Part shown: one piece after another, positions 17,931 to 26,914 of the stretch
How the letters are laid out: every line of letters starts with the position of its first letter
Numbering within the stretch: position 1 is the first letter of the stretch
DNA from: FEN-1297 sp963834015
Lineage (GTDB): Bacteria; Bacteroidota; Ignavibacteria; Ignavibacteriales; Ignavibacteriaceae
Length of the DNA stretch: 64,000 bases
Direction of reading: 5' to 3'
Assembly: GCA_963834015.1 (NCBI GenBank)
Contig: CAWIAG010000004.1
Coordinates: 2,046,001-2,110,000, forward strand
Notes under the pieces: model-generated
The model's database searches: none
Told to the model about the DNA's origin: nothing
The model's input: only the letters and a program-made list of their open reading frames with translations
Made by a program: the position numbers and the translations under genes

Positions 17931-18812
17931 ATGAGTGAATTAACATTATCCCAAAATCAACCCCTCGTCAAACCCAATACACATTTTATTTTTATTCTTT
18001 CAATTTTAATATTACTAATGTTGCCTTATTCTTCGAATCTTATGGCGCAAGGCGACCTGTTAATTTTTCCCAAAAGAGTGGTATTTGAGGGAGCGCAAAG
18101 ATTTCATGAATTGAACCTGCTTAACTCCGGGCATGATACTGCAAGGTATGTTATTTCTTTTGTACAAATCAGAATGAAAGAAGACGGTGGTTTTGAAAAT
18201 ATTACTCAGCCTGATTCCGGACAAAATTTTGCAGATAGCTTTCTTAGGATTTTTCCAAGAACGGTTACTTTAGCTCCAGGTGAAGCACAGGTTGTGAAAA
18301 TTCAACTTACAAAAACAAATCTCTTAACCGAAGGCGAATACCGTTCGCATATTTATTTTAGGTCTGATAAAAAGCCGCAATCACTTGGTGAAAAAGATAC
18401 TACTAAAGACACAACTGCCATAGGAATACATTTGGTTGCAGTATATGGCATTACTATCCCGGTTATAATACGTGTCGGAGAATCTACTACTAATATTAAT
18501 ATTTCAGATTTATCCTTTAATAAAGTTAATGATTCAACAGCAGCAGTTAAATTGTCAATAAATCGAAAAGGAAATATGTCTGTATATGGCGATATAAAGG
18601 TTGATTATATTTCACAAGATGGTAAAGTTACCGAAGTTGGCAAAGTACAGGGAGTTGCTGTTTATACTCCGAATTTAATTAGGCGCTGTGTAATTAATTT
18701 AAATAATTTTCCCGGAATAAATTATAACAAAGGGAAATTACACCTGGTATACTCAGCAGAAAGGGAAGATAGAGTAAGCAAACTTGCCGAAGCAGAGTTA
18801 CTTTTGCAATGA
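17931..18812 (+). CDS. PapD-like periplasmic pilus chaperone
   Basis: A 293-residue exported chaperone. A hydrophobic signal segment (about 18-40) ends in LMAQ. The first Ig-like domain starts with LLIFPKRVVFEGAQR, where the Arg fits the conserved basic residue that anchors the subunit C-terminus, and includes NSGHDTARYVISF. The G1-like strand region FPRTVTLAPGEAQVVKIQL with a central Lys matches the second anchoring position of the family. A second beta domain follows (about 170-290). It would hold DUF4402 subunits in a folded state in the periplasm and deliver them to the usher. It overlaps the next gene by 4 bases (ATGA), so the two are translationally coupled. It is slightly longer than typical PapD-type chaperones (about 230 residues), mainly because of the N-terminal extension before the signal segment. 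Confidence 0.85.
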   Translation: MSELTLSQNQPLVKPNTHFIFILSILILLMLPYSSNLMAQGDLLIFPKRVVFEGAQRFHELNLLNSGHDTARYVISFVQIRMKEDGGFENITQPDSGQNFADSFLRIFPRTVTLAPGEAQVVKIQLTKTNLLTEGEYRSHIYFRSDKKPQSLGEKDTTKDTTAIGIHLVAVYGITIPVIIRVGESTTNINISDLSFNKVNDSTAAVKLSINRKGNMSVYGDIKVDYISQDGKVTEVGKVQGVAVYTPNLIRRCVINLNNFPGINYNKGKLHLVYSAEREDRVSKLAEAELLLQ

Positions 18813-19423
18813 TGCCGGATAAATTGGGCAATTTATGTTCATTAAAGAATGATATGCTTGATAAATTAAAAATATTCACCGGGATAAAATTTAACAGGGT
18901 TCTATTTTTAATTTTGGGGAGTATTATCTTCTTTTTTTGCAATTTATCTGTACAAGCCCAATCTAAAACACCGGCTGTAAAAGTGAGCAGTTCTGCCGGA
19001 AAATTACATGCAAATAAATTATTATCTATAAACTCAACATCAATAATACAGGAACTATCATTTGGTGAATTTTGCACGGGCAATTCCGGAGGAATGGTGA
19101 TTATGCCTTGTACGGGGTCACGAAGTGCTACCGGCGACATAGTCTTAATTCCATCTGATCAGGGCTCGCCTGCTATAATACAAATTACAGTTGATAATAC
19201 TGATTATATTACTATAACTACAGGTAGCGTTATTAACCTGACAAATAGTTCTGGTGGTTCGTTGACACTGCAAATAAACGACTTTTATCCCGCATCACCA
19301 TTTAATCCTGTTATCGGGCTGAATAACATAAAAATCGGGGGAACTCTTACTGTAGGCTCTGCAGCTAATACTCCTCCTGGAAATTATAATGGTTCACTCG
19401 AGGTGATTTTTAATGAGCAATAA
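18809..19423 (+). CDS. Second DUF4402-like subunit (putative minor or tip subunit)
   Basis: A 204-residue exported protein. Its signal segment is not at the very start: about 30 residues precede a hydrophobic stretch ending SVQAQ, so translation may begin later, for example at the ATG at 18854. The mature part has the DUF4402 pattern (LSFGEFCTG, VIMPCTGSRSATGDIVLIPSDQGSPA) and ends in a strand LEVIFNEQ. Unlike the first subunit it carries two cysteines, which could form a disulfide. It lies between the chaperone and the usher and overlaps the chaperone by 4 bases. Position and divergence suggest a minor, adaptor or tip subunit of the same fibre; that role is inference. Confidence 0.75.
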   Translation: MMPDKLGNLCSLKNDMLDKLKIFTGIKFNRVLFLILGSIIFFFCNLSVQAQSKTPAVKVSSSAGKLHANKLLSINSTSIIQELSFGEFCTGNSGGMVIMPCTGSRSATGDIVLIPSDQGSPAIIQITVDNTDYITITTGSVINLTNSSGGSLTLQINDFYPASPFNPVIGLNNIKIGGTLTVGSAANTPPGNYNGSLEVIFNEQ

Positions 19424-19462
19424 TGCATCGTTGAAAACATAAAAAGATAAAGCCCAAATGAA

Positions 19463-22078
19463 ATGCAAAACCGCAATTCAAACTCCAAGTATAAAATGCA
19501 CGACTTTAAATGTACTACCTGGGGAATTGCATTTTCCTTTTTATTTCTCTTTACACTTTTTTCAAAATTTAGCCTTTCCCAAACTAAATCCGAATACGAA
19601 GAAATATCAATTTCACTAATTGTTCAGGGAATTGGGCAAGCTGAAATTCCTGCCCTGATTCGAGACCAGGATGTATATCTTCCAGTAAATGACGTTTTTG
19701 ATTTTATTAAAATTAAAAATACCGTTTCACCCGGAATTGATTCAGTCACTGGTTTTTTCATCAATCCAAAAGCGCCTTTTCTTATTGATAGGGTAGCTAA
19801 AAAAATACTATATCGGGATAATGTTTTCAATCTTAATCCCGACGACCTGGTTAGAACTGAAACTAACCTGTACCTGAAGATAAATTACTTTGGTGATGTA
19901 TTTGGCTTAATGTGCACTTTTAATTTTAGAAATCTTTCGGTTACTTTGAATACAAAGATTGAACTGCCCGCTATTAGGGAAATGCGCATCGAACAGATGC
20001 ATAAAAACATCAAACGTCTAACCGGTGAAACAAAAGCCGATACCACTATAAACAGGGATTATCCTTTTTTTCAACTGGGTATGGCAGATTGGTGGGTATC
20101 AAACGTGGCGCAAACACAGGGTAGTGGTAACAATACTAAGTTGTACCTGGGGCTGGGAGGTACTTTAGCCGGAGGAGAGGCCAATTTAAGTGTTAATTAC
20201 AATAGTAACCAGGCTTTTACCGAAAACGAATTGTACTATCTGTGGCGTTTTGCAGATAATGACAACAATATGCTTAGACAGATAATTGCGGGTAATATTA
20301 ATACGCAGGCAACTTCATCAATTTATTCACAAGTTGTTGGAGTTCAGCTAACCAATACTCCTACATCATTCAGGCGGTCATTCGGATATTATACCTTAAG
20401 CGATTATACTCAACCCGGTTGGACGGTTGAACTTTATGAGAATAATGTGCTTGTGGATTACGTAAAAGCGGATGATTTTGGTTTTTATTCATTCAAAGTT
20501 CCTCTTATATATGGAAACTCGCAGCTTAGCCTGCACTTTTATGGTCCTTGGGGTGAAGAACGTACTTCTGTACAAAATATTAGTATTCCTTATAATTTTC
20601 TGCCGGTTAATGATTTTGAATACACAATTACTTCAGGTGTTGTTGAAGATTCAAACAGTTTTTTTTCGCGTGCAAATATAAATTATGGATTAAACAGGTT
20701 TGTTACGGTCGGGGGCGGGATGGAGTATCTTTCGTCTTTATATTCTCAAAGCCTTATTCCTTTCCTTAAATCTTCAATAAGCTTAACGTCCAATATCCTT
20801 TTTTTCGGAGAATATGATTATGGTGTTAAATCAAGTGGAATACTCAGCTACCATACACCATCAGACTTACAGTTAGAATTAGACTATACTTCATATAATA
20901 AAGATCAAAAAGCAATTGTCACAAATGATTTGGAAGATAGTAAAATAATAATCTCTATGCCTTTTCGGTTTGATGAATTTACATTGTTTTCGCGCTTTAA
21001 CATTGAACAAACTGAACTTCCTGGTTTGAAATATACCGAAGCTGAATTATTACTTTCAGGTTTCTATTATAATATAGGTGCCAGCTTAACTTCAAACGCA
21101 ACCTTTATAGGTGTTGAAGAGCCGTATATATTCAGCGACCTCGCTCTCTCCTTCAGGCTTCCCGAAAGGTTTGTTATAAGGCCGGAGATTCAATTTAATT
21201 ACTCTGAGGGAGGGTTTAGTTTGATAAAGTGTGAACTGGAAAAACAACTTTTAGGTTCTTTAAGCCTTAAAGCAGATATAGAAAAATATTTTACAGATAA
21301 TTCAATTGATTTTCAATTAGGTGTAAGGTATGAATTCCCCTTCGCTCAAACAAGTTCTTCAGTTAGTTATAGCCCTTATGGATCTTCTTTCTCCCAATCG
21401 GCCAATGGCAGTTTAATGTATGATGGTAATTCAAACTACTTTGAAGCTAGTAACAAGTCAAGCGTTGGTAAGTGCGGTATTGTAATAGTACCTTTTCTCG
21501 ATATTAATTGTAATGGGCGCCGTGATTCTAATGAACCAAAAGTTACAGGGCTTAATATCCATATTCAGGGAGGCCGTATTGATTTTGATGATAGGGATAC
21601 TTCTATACACGTTTCTAATCTTGAGCCTTATACTACTTATTTAATTGAACTCGATAATGGAGGATTTAACAATGTTGCCTGGCAAATGGAAAAACATACT
21701 ATAAGCGTTGCTGTTAATCCGAATCAATTCAAATTAGTTGAAGTTCCAATCGCAGTAATGGGAGAAGTATCGGGAACAGTATATCTGAATAGTAGTAGCG
21801 GTAAAAATGGGCAGGCAGGAATTTATGTTTGTTTTTATAACAGCGATTCAATACTTGTTGCACGTGTTTTAACCGAATCTGATGGATATTTCAGCTTTCT
21901 CGGCCTAAAACCCGGTTCATATACTGCCCGCATTGATGTTAACCAGTTAAAATCTGTAAAAATGACTGTTTTACAGAATGAATTACCATTTAAGATTTTG
22001 CCCGGTGTCGAAGGTGGTGTTGCGGACGGACTTGAATTTGTCTTGGAACTTACTCCGGGTAAAAGTTCAAATAAATAA
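19463..22078 (+). CDS. Usher-like outer-membrane protein
   Basis: An 871-residue exported protein. A signal peptide (about 13-40) is followed by an N-terminal region (about 45-150) with QDVYLPVNDVFDFIKI, then a long region rich in alternating hydrophobic and aromatic residues that fits an outer-membrane beta-barrel. The central segment PGWTVELYENNVLVDYVKA...GFYSFKVPLIYGNSQLSLHFYGPWGE closely follows the plug/middle-domain signature of fimbrial ushers. After the barrel come an SdrD-like segment (FLDINCNGRRDSNEP, about 678) and a carboxypeptidase-regulatory-like Ig domain (about 770-855). It is expected to form the outer-membrane pore that accepts chaperone-bound subunits. It is too divergent from classical FimD/PapC to call by any single motif; the context with chaperone and DUF4402 subunits carries much of the weight. 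Confidence 0.75.
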   Translation: MQNRNSNSKYKMHDFKCTTWGIAFSFLFLFTLFSKFSLSQTKSEYEEISISLIVQGIGQAEIPALIRDQDVYLPVNDVFDFIKIKNTVSPGIDSVTGFFINPKAPFLIDRVAKKILYRDNVFNLNPDDLVRTETNLYLKINYFGDVFGLMCTFNFRNLSVTLNTKIELPAIREMRIEQMHKNIKRLTGETKADTTINRDYPFFQLGMADWWVSNVAQTQGSGNNTKLYLGLGGTLAGGEANLSVNYNSNQAFTENELYYLWRFADNDNNMLRQIIAGNINTQATSSIYSQVVGVQLTNTPTSFRRSFGYYTLSDYTQPGWTVELYENNVLVDYVKADDFGFYSFKVPLIYGNSQLSLHFYGPWGEERTSVQNISIPYNFLPVNDFEYTITSGVVEDSNSFFSRANINYGLNRFVTVGGGMEYLSSLYSQSLIPFLKSSISLTSNILFFGEYDYGVKSSGILSYHTPSDLQLELDYTSYNKDQKAIVTNDLEDSKIIISMPFRFDEFTLFSRFNIEQTELPGLKYTEAELLLSGFYYNIGASLTSNATFIGVEEPYIFSDLALSFRLPERFVIRPEIQFNYSEGGFSLIKCELEKQLLGSLSLKADIEKYFTDNSIDFQLGVRYEFPFAQTSSSVSYSPYGSSFSQSANGSLMYDGNSNYFEASNKSSVGKCGIVIVPFLDINCNGRRDSNEPKVTGLNIHIQGGRIDFDDRDTSIHVSNLEPYTTYLIELDNGGFNNVAWQMEKHTISVAVNPNQFKLVEVPIAVMGEVSGTVYLNSSSGKNGQAGIYVCFYNSDSILVARVLTESDGYFSFLGLKPGSYTARIDVNQLKSVKMTVLQNELPFKILPGVEGGVADGLEFVLELTPGKSSNK

Positions 22079-22220
22079 TGATAATGTCTTATTCTAAATT
22101 TTGGCTTGCATTTGGAATTTATTTAATTCATTTTATATTAAATTTTTCTGTTTTTCGGAAAAAATAGACTATCAATTATCTGGTATTATTCTAATCATAA
22201 AGCTTTTCAGGTTAAATGAT

Positions 22221-22706
22221 ATGAGAATAATTAATTCAATAATATTATTAATCGTACTTACGATTAATTCCAATGTATACTCCCAGGATTTAAAAGATAC
22301 TGCGTCTTCAGTATTTCCTGTCAGCATTTATTCAGTTTATTGCAAATCAGTGGATAGGGATTATGTATTCGACTATAGAACACATTTTTCCGATGATTTT
22401 GTTTATAAGGACGGGCGTAATTTTGCCGTTGATCTTAATTTGAGCTTGAATGATACCGCTTCTGTTGCCGATTCTTCCATAGGTGTAATTATCCAATCAT
22501 GGCATGGGGACTTTGAAAGATATATCCTGAATCCGAAATATGCAATTGCCAAAACTAAATATTATTACCATTTCGTCTTTGATTTTAGGGCCCGGCCGGG
22601 AGGCATAGCAACATGTAGATTGGTTTGGTATAATAAAATCGACAATTCTTACACGCCGGTTAGCGGAGACACCAAATTATTATCAACAGATTTTTTCCTG
22701 CAATAA
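22221..22706 (+). CDS. Small secreted protein of the pilus locus, function unknown
   Basis: A 161-residue protein starting at the ATG at 22221, which has AGG about 9 bases upstream. The frame is open further upstream, but that part looks like untranslated leader. A signal peptide (about 1-20, ending VYSQ) precedes a soluble domain of about 140 residues with many Asp and Tyr. I do not recognise the family. It is the last gene of the chaperone-usher group, 142 bases after the usher and in the same direction, so it may be an accessory or surface component. It has no lipobox and no type IX sorting signal. Confidence 0.65.
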   Translation: MRIINSIILLIVLTINSNVYSQDLKDTASSVFPVSIYSVYCKSVDRDYVFDYRTHFSDDFVYKDGRNFAVDLNLSLNDTASVADSSIGVIIQSWHGDFERYILNPKYAIAKTKYYYHFVFDFRARPGGIATCRLVWYNKIDNSYTPVSGDTKLLSTDFFLQ

Positions 22707-22731
22707 ATCCTTCTTCAAATAAGATTATAAT

Positions 22732-23580
22732 TTATTTTGATAAGGTATTGAAGTCCTCATCTGATAGCTCAATGTTTACTGCATTCAAATTTTCCTTTAA
22801 ATGTTCAAGGGAACTGGTTCCGGGTATCAGTAAAATGTTTGATGACCGTTTTAATAACCATACAAGTGCAATTTGTGCAACTGTAGCAGTATATTTCTGT
22901 GCTATCACTTCAATTTTATCCTGCATTTTACCGGGGCCGGATGCTAATGGAAACCATGGAATAAATGCTATATTTCTTTGTACGGTATAATTCAATACCT
23001 CTTCCCATGTCCTGTTGGTTAAATTGTAAATGTTTTGGACAGACACAATTGGTAATAATTTTTCAGCGCGTTCTATATCTTTAACATTAACTTCTGATAA
23101 TCCCACGAACCTTATTTTCCCGGCTTTAACTGCCTCAACAACCGGACCAAGAGTTTCTTCAATAGGCACTTTAGGATCAACACGGTGAAGCTGCCATAAA
23201 TCAATCCTGCTTAATTTTAGCCGTTTCAGGCTTCCTTCAATAGCCTGCCTTATATATTCAGGGCGGCCGTTTGGAACCCATTCTCCGGGACCGGGACGTT
23301 CAAGTCCGCCCTTTGTTGCTATTACAATCTTATTGTAATAATGATGCAGTGCTTCTTCAATAAGTATCTCATTAGTATACGGTCCGTAAGCGTCTGAAGT
23401 ATCAATAAAATTAATACCCGCTTCGACCGCGGCATTCAGTACCTGTTTAGCGATGTCACGTTTAGGTGCATCTTTCCAAACGCCTGGCCCGGTTAATTGC
23501 ATTCCGCCGTATCCGAACCGGTTGATGCTTAATTCGCCCCCTAATAAAAATGTTGATATTGAACTATTTGTGCTTTCCAT
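22732..23580 (-). CDS. Aldo/keto reductase
   Basis: A 282-residue NAD(P)H-dependent TIM-barrel oxidoreductase. The catalytic tetrad can be placed at D in FIDTSDAYG, Y in DAYGPYTNE, K in IATKGG, and H in LWQLHRVD. The cofactor-binding C-terminal part (LIPGTSSLEHLKENLNAV) is complete. The substrate is not predictable. It starts at an ATG preceded by a textbook AAGGAGG on the minus strand. The next gene upstream in the same direction is an SDR oxidoreductase, but a spacer of almost 300 bases with hairpins separates them. Confidence 0.93.
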   Translation of the reverse strand: MESTNSSISTFLLGGELSINRFGYGGMQLTGPGVWKDAPKRDIAKQVLNAAVEAGINFIDTSDAYGPYTNEILIEEALHHYYNKIVIATKGGLERPGPGEWVPNGRPEYIRQAIEGSLKRLKLSRIDLWQLHRVDPKVPIEETLGPVVEAVKAGKIRFVGLSEVNVKDIERAEKLLPIVSVQNIYNLTNRTWEEVLNYTVQRNIAFIPWFPLASGPGKMQDKIEVIAQKYTATVAQIALVWLLKRSSNILLIPGTSSLEHLKENLNAVNIELSDEDFNTLSK

Positions 23581-23624
23581 TTAATATCCTCCTTAATTAT
23601 TGAACCTTCGTAAATGATATTTAA

Positions 23625-23658
23625 AGTAGCCCCTGTACCTGCCTGTCGGCGGGCAAGG
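23625..23658. repeat. Short intergenic repeat beginning AGTAGCCCC
   Basis: It begins with AGTAGCCCC, shared with 24878-24886, 32830-32838 (GGTAGCCCC) and 41399-41407, and continues into a GC-rich, partly self-complementary stretch CCTGCCTGTCGGCGGGCA. It lies in the spacer between the SDR and aldo/keto reductase genes. Confidence 0.45.
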
Positions 23659-23698
23659 TTGACTGGTAAATCAATTAGAAAGAATATTTTTATAGTTT

Positions 23699-23728
23699 AT
23701 TAACACCGAGATTAATCGCGGTGTTAAT
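23699..23728 (-). terminator. Hairpin ATTAACACCG...CGGTGTTAAT, possible terminator
   Basis: A 10-bp perfect stem (23699-23708 with 23719-23728) and a 10-base loop, 147 bases beyond the SDR stop on the minus strand. It resembles the hairpins at 44720-44749 and 47201-47236. On the minus strand it is followed by mixed A and T rather than a clean T-run. Confidence 0.5.
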
Positions 23729-23874
23729 GATAAGAATCCAAAAATATTCAACCGTTTTACCTGTCCGCCTCTGGAGGAACGGTTTACCCTCCTTGAAAAA
23801 ATTAAACATTAAAATAAAATATCGAATATTTATTACATTATTTTGACTTAAGTCAACTTTTGAAATAGTTGGCA

Positions 23875-24726
23875 TTACGATTGGGGATAATCAGCACTTA
23901 AACTTACTTCTTCCCACGTGTCAAAATCTTTTTTTAATTCATCCAGTTTATTTCTTCCCACTTGCAAAGCGAGTGAACCTAAAAGTAAACGCAAAGGTGG
24001 TTCGGATACTTCCACAGCCTTAATAATAGCGGCGGCAGCGCGAACAGGGTCTCCTGGTTGTTTACCACTATAGCCGCGCATTCTGTTTTTGTTAGCAATT
24101 GCAGTCTCTGCATAATCCTGTATTACAATTGAACTGTCTTTTGCAGACCGGCCTGCCCAATCGGTACGGAAAGGTCCGGGTGCAATAATAGTTACATTTA
24201 TACCCAGTGGCTTCACTTCTTTTGATAACGCTTCGGAGTAGCCTTCCACAGCAAATTTAGTTGCATTGTAATAACCTACACCCGGGAAAGCTGCCAGCCC
24301 GCCCATTGATGATATATTCACAATATGCCCGCTTCGTTGCTTGCGCATTTCCGGTAATATAGCCTTGGTAACATGTGACAAACCAAAGAAGTTTATCTCA
24401 AACATTTTTCTAACTTCATCTTCTTCACTTTCCTCAAGAGCAGCAAAATATCCTATCCCGGCATTATTAACCAACACATCGATCCGGCCAAATTTTTCAA
24501 TTGCTTTTGTAACAGCAGTATCAATCTCACCCAATTTTGTAACATCTAATGTTATTCCAAATGAAGTGTCTGGGTAAGTGTTTAAGATGTCCTCAATATC
24601 TTTTAATTTTCTGGAAGTTACTACTACTCGATAACCTGTTTGTAATGCGGCTTTAGCAAGTTCACGTCCGAATCCTGTTGAGCAGCCCGTAATAAACCAC
24701 ACGCGGAATAAATTTTTATTCAACAA
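23875..24726 (-). CDS. Short-chain dehydrogenase/reductase (SDR)
   Basis: A Rossmann-fold oxidoreductase of about 283 residues. The glycine motif TGCSTGFGREL, NNAG (VLVNNAGIGY), catalytic Ser in NISSMGG and YNATK (Y-x3-K) are all present. It resembles the classical SDR group often annotated as oxidoreductase/SDR family. The start needs a choice: the longest frame begins at a TTG (24732) that directly abuts the GGAG of an AGGAAAGGAG ribosome site, which is too close. The TTGs at 24726 and 24723 are 6 and 9 bases from it, so one of these is likely used. The substrate is unknown. Confidence 0.9.
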   Translation of the reverse strand: MLNKNLFRVWFITGCSTGFGRELAKAALQTGYRVVVTSRKLKDIEDILNTYPDTSFGITLDVTKLGEIDTAVTKAIEKFGRIDVLVNNAGIGYFAALEESEEDEVRKMFEINFFGLSHVTKAILPEMRKQRSGHIVNISSMGGLAAFPGVGYYNATKFAVEGYSEALSKEVKPLGINVTIIAPGPFRTDWAGRSAKDSSIVIQDYAETAIANKNRMRGYSGKQPGDPVRAAAAIIKAVEVSEPPLRLLLGSLALQVGRNKLDELKKDFDTWEEVSLSADYPQS

Positions 24727-24875
24727 ATTCAACTCCTTTCCTACGAATTAATCTTTATTAGTCTTTAACCAATATAAAACTATTTTAGAAATTTATATGT
24801 TAATATTGTATTAACTAATTTATATATGAACATTGTAGTTTTTGACTGAATTTTCACAGAAATTAAAATTTTATT

Positions 24876-24897
24876 AAGTAGCCCCGGGTTTTAGAGG
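24876..24897. repeat. Copy of the dispersed AAGTAGCCCCGG...TTTAGAGG repeat
   Basis: It shares AAGTAGCCCCGG and TTTAGAGG with the left arm of the inverted-repeat element at 41399-41550. GAATTTTCACAG at 24849-24860, the complement of another part of that arm, lies just before it. It is probably a decayed copy of the same element. Confidence 0.5.
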
Positions 24898-24915
24898 TTT
24901 TCTAAAGTATTTTTT

Positions 24916-24951
24916 CTTAGTGATTCTTTGTGGTCTTAGTGTCTTAGTGGT
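24916..24951. repeat. Heptamer array (CTTAGTG-like, four units)
   Basis: CTTAGTG, CTTTGTG, CTTAGTG and CTTAGTG follow each other with 1-3 base spacers. The same kind of sequence is known as a scattered intergenic repeat in many bacterial genomes. No function can be given. Confidence 0.5.
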
Positions 24952-25108
24952 AAAATGTTTTTGTTTTTGATTAAATAACCGCTGACCACTTAAAGAATCG
25001 GAAAACTTAAACTCATTAATAACTTTTTAAATAATCTCTTAGTTTAAACATAATAAGCGTACCTTCAGTATTTAAATAATATTTCAACACAAATAGCTAT
25101 TTAAAATG

Positions 25109-26708
25109 TTAATATCTTTGATATATTATTTTGCCGTCTGATACAGTCATATCAACTTTTACATCTTTAATCTTATCAGGTGCTATTTCCAAAATATCAC
25201 TGTCTAGGACAACAAAATCGGCAAATTTGCCGGCTTCTATACTTCCTATTATATCTTCCTCAAAGGCGGCAAAAGCATTATTTATTGTGTATCCTTTAAT
25301 TGCATCTTCTACGCCGATTTTTTGTTCTGGTATCCATCCATCAGGATTTTTACCGTCAAGAGTGCTTCTTGTAACAGCGGCATAAATTCCCAGGATGGGA
25401 TTTAGTGGGGCAACAGTCCAATCGCTTCCAAAACATAAAGTTACTCCCGCGTCTGATTAATGATTTATACGGATAAGCTTCTTTTATCCTTTCAGAGCCT
25501 AATTTTTTTTCTGCCCACGTGCCGTCGTCTATTAAATGATAAGGTTGAACTGACGCAATAACATTCATATCTGCAAATCTTTTTATATCCGATTTTCTTA
25601 TATGTTGTGCATGCTCAATACGGAATCTTCTATCCCAAACGGGATTTATTTTTATTATATTTTCGAAAAGATCCAGTACATAATTGTTAGCTTTGTCGCC
25701 GATTGCATGAATTGAAAGCTGGAATTTATTTTTATCAGCTTCTAAAGCCCACGTCTTTAGCCTGCCGTCTAACACGGTCTCAGCAGCTAGCCCGGATGTT
25801 TGTTCTCCAGGATAATTATCGAAAAACCACGCAGTTCCGGCGCCAAGTGAACCGTCTGAGAATGCTTTTAATGAACCTGTTTTAATTTTACTGCTTTTAT
25901 TATAGAATTGGATTCCCTCGCCGGTTAAATTTTTATAATCGGCTATAGGGAGGCGTGTGTAGACCCGGCAGGAAAGTTTTCCTTCTTTTTCAAGACGCTG
26001 ATATGCAAGAAGATCGTTAATATATGTAATATCATGAATGCTGGTTATTCCATTCTTCTTTGCTTCACCAAGAGCCATTAAAGCCGCTTCATCTATTTCT
26101 TTTTCAGACTGTCCCGGAATAATGGAATATATCAACGGCATAGCATTATCTTTCAAGATGCCTGTCGGTTCATCCGTAACAGGATTTTTTACAATTTCAC
26201 CGCCTGTCGGGCAAACCGTATCCTTTGTAATTCCTGCAAGTTTTAATGCTAGTGAATTTGCCAATGCCATATGCTTATCAATGCGTTCTATAAATACCGG
26301 GGTGTCTCCAGTGAAGGGATCGATCATTTCTTTTACAGGTAATTCTTTTATTTCCCACGCCTGGTGATCCCAGCTTCCCCCGGTAATCCATTTACCGCGA
26401 TGTAACTCAATATATTCTTTCAGAAATTTTTTAAATTCGTTTGTAGATGCGGCCTGCCTCAGATCAAGTCCGGTCATGTAAAACCCTCCGTTGATGAAGT
26501 GGGTATGCCCGTCAATAAATCCCGGGAGCATTAACCTGCCGTTCAGATCAATTATTTCCGTTTTGCCGTCAATAAACTTTTTAGCGCCGGAATTATTTCC
26601 GGTATATATTATTTTATTGCCGCTGGTAACTACAGCGTTTGCAACAGGCTGTTTTACATGAACTGTGTAAATTTTACCGTTTATAAAGGCTTTTTTATCC
26701 GGATTCAT
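25109..26708 (-). pseudogene. Amidohydrolase (YtcJ-like), broken by a one-base frameshift
   Basis: A metal-dependent amidohydrolase of the amidohydrolase_3/YtcJ group. The metal-binding FIDGHTH, the RIEHAQHI stretch and the N- and C-terminal beta-sandwich parts are all recognisable. The first frame runs from the ATG at 26708 (AAAGGAAAC directly upstream) and stops at 25356 with about 30 unrelated residues. Removing one base near 25451 restores the family C-terminus (FGSDWTVAPLNPILG, KFADFVVLDSDI, SDGKIIY) down to a stop at 25109. The repaired protein would be 532 residues, the normal length. The disrupted part includes the metal-ligand Asp of GSDW, so the truncated product should be inactive. 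It may be a recent real mutation or a sequencing error. Confidence 0.88.
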
Positions 26709-26914
26709 GTTTCCTTTTTTTACTTTTACAATTTTCTTTGTAGTTCATTCTTATTATGGATTTTTAACTATTGACCCGATCTATAAAAATATAACAAAAA
26801 AAATAAAAAATTGTTTCAATTTTATTGGTATCACATTTAAAAAATTCTTAAGTTCACTCAATTAATTTAAAATAAGCTAAAAGCTTAACTTATCTAACTT
26901 AGACTATAAAATAT

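Larger units (their letters stand above)
24727..25108. other. Intergenic gap of 382 bp with two repeat remnants
   Basis: Downstream of the frameshifted amidohydrolase and upstream of the SDR, both on the minus strand. It holds the SDR ribosome site, a copy of the GTAGCCCCGG repeat (24876-24897) and a short heptamer array (24916-24951). No gene was seen. Confidence 0.5.

Noticed and set aside
18694..19140. 148-codon open frame on the minus strand inside the pilus locus
   Set aside because: It is antisense to the chaperone end and second DUF4402 subunit, which have clear families and signal peptides.
25131..25385. 84-codon open frame on the plus strand
   Set aside because: It lies opposite the restored C-terminus of the frameshifted amidohydrolase, which is clearly the coding strand.
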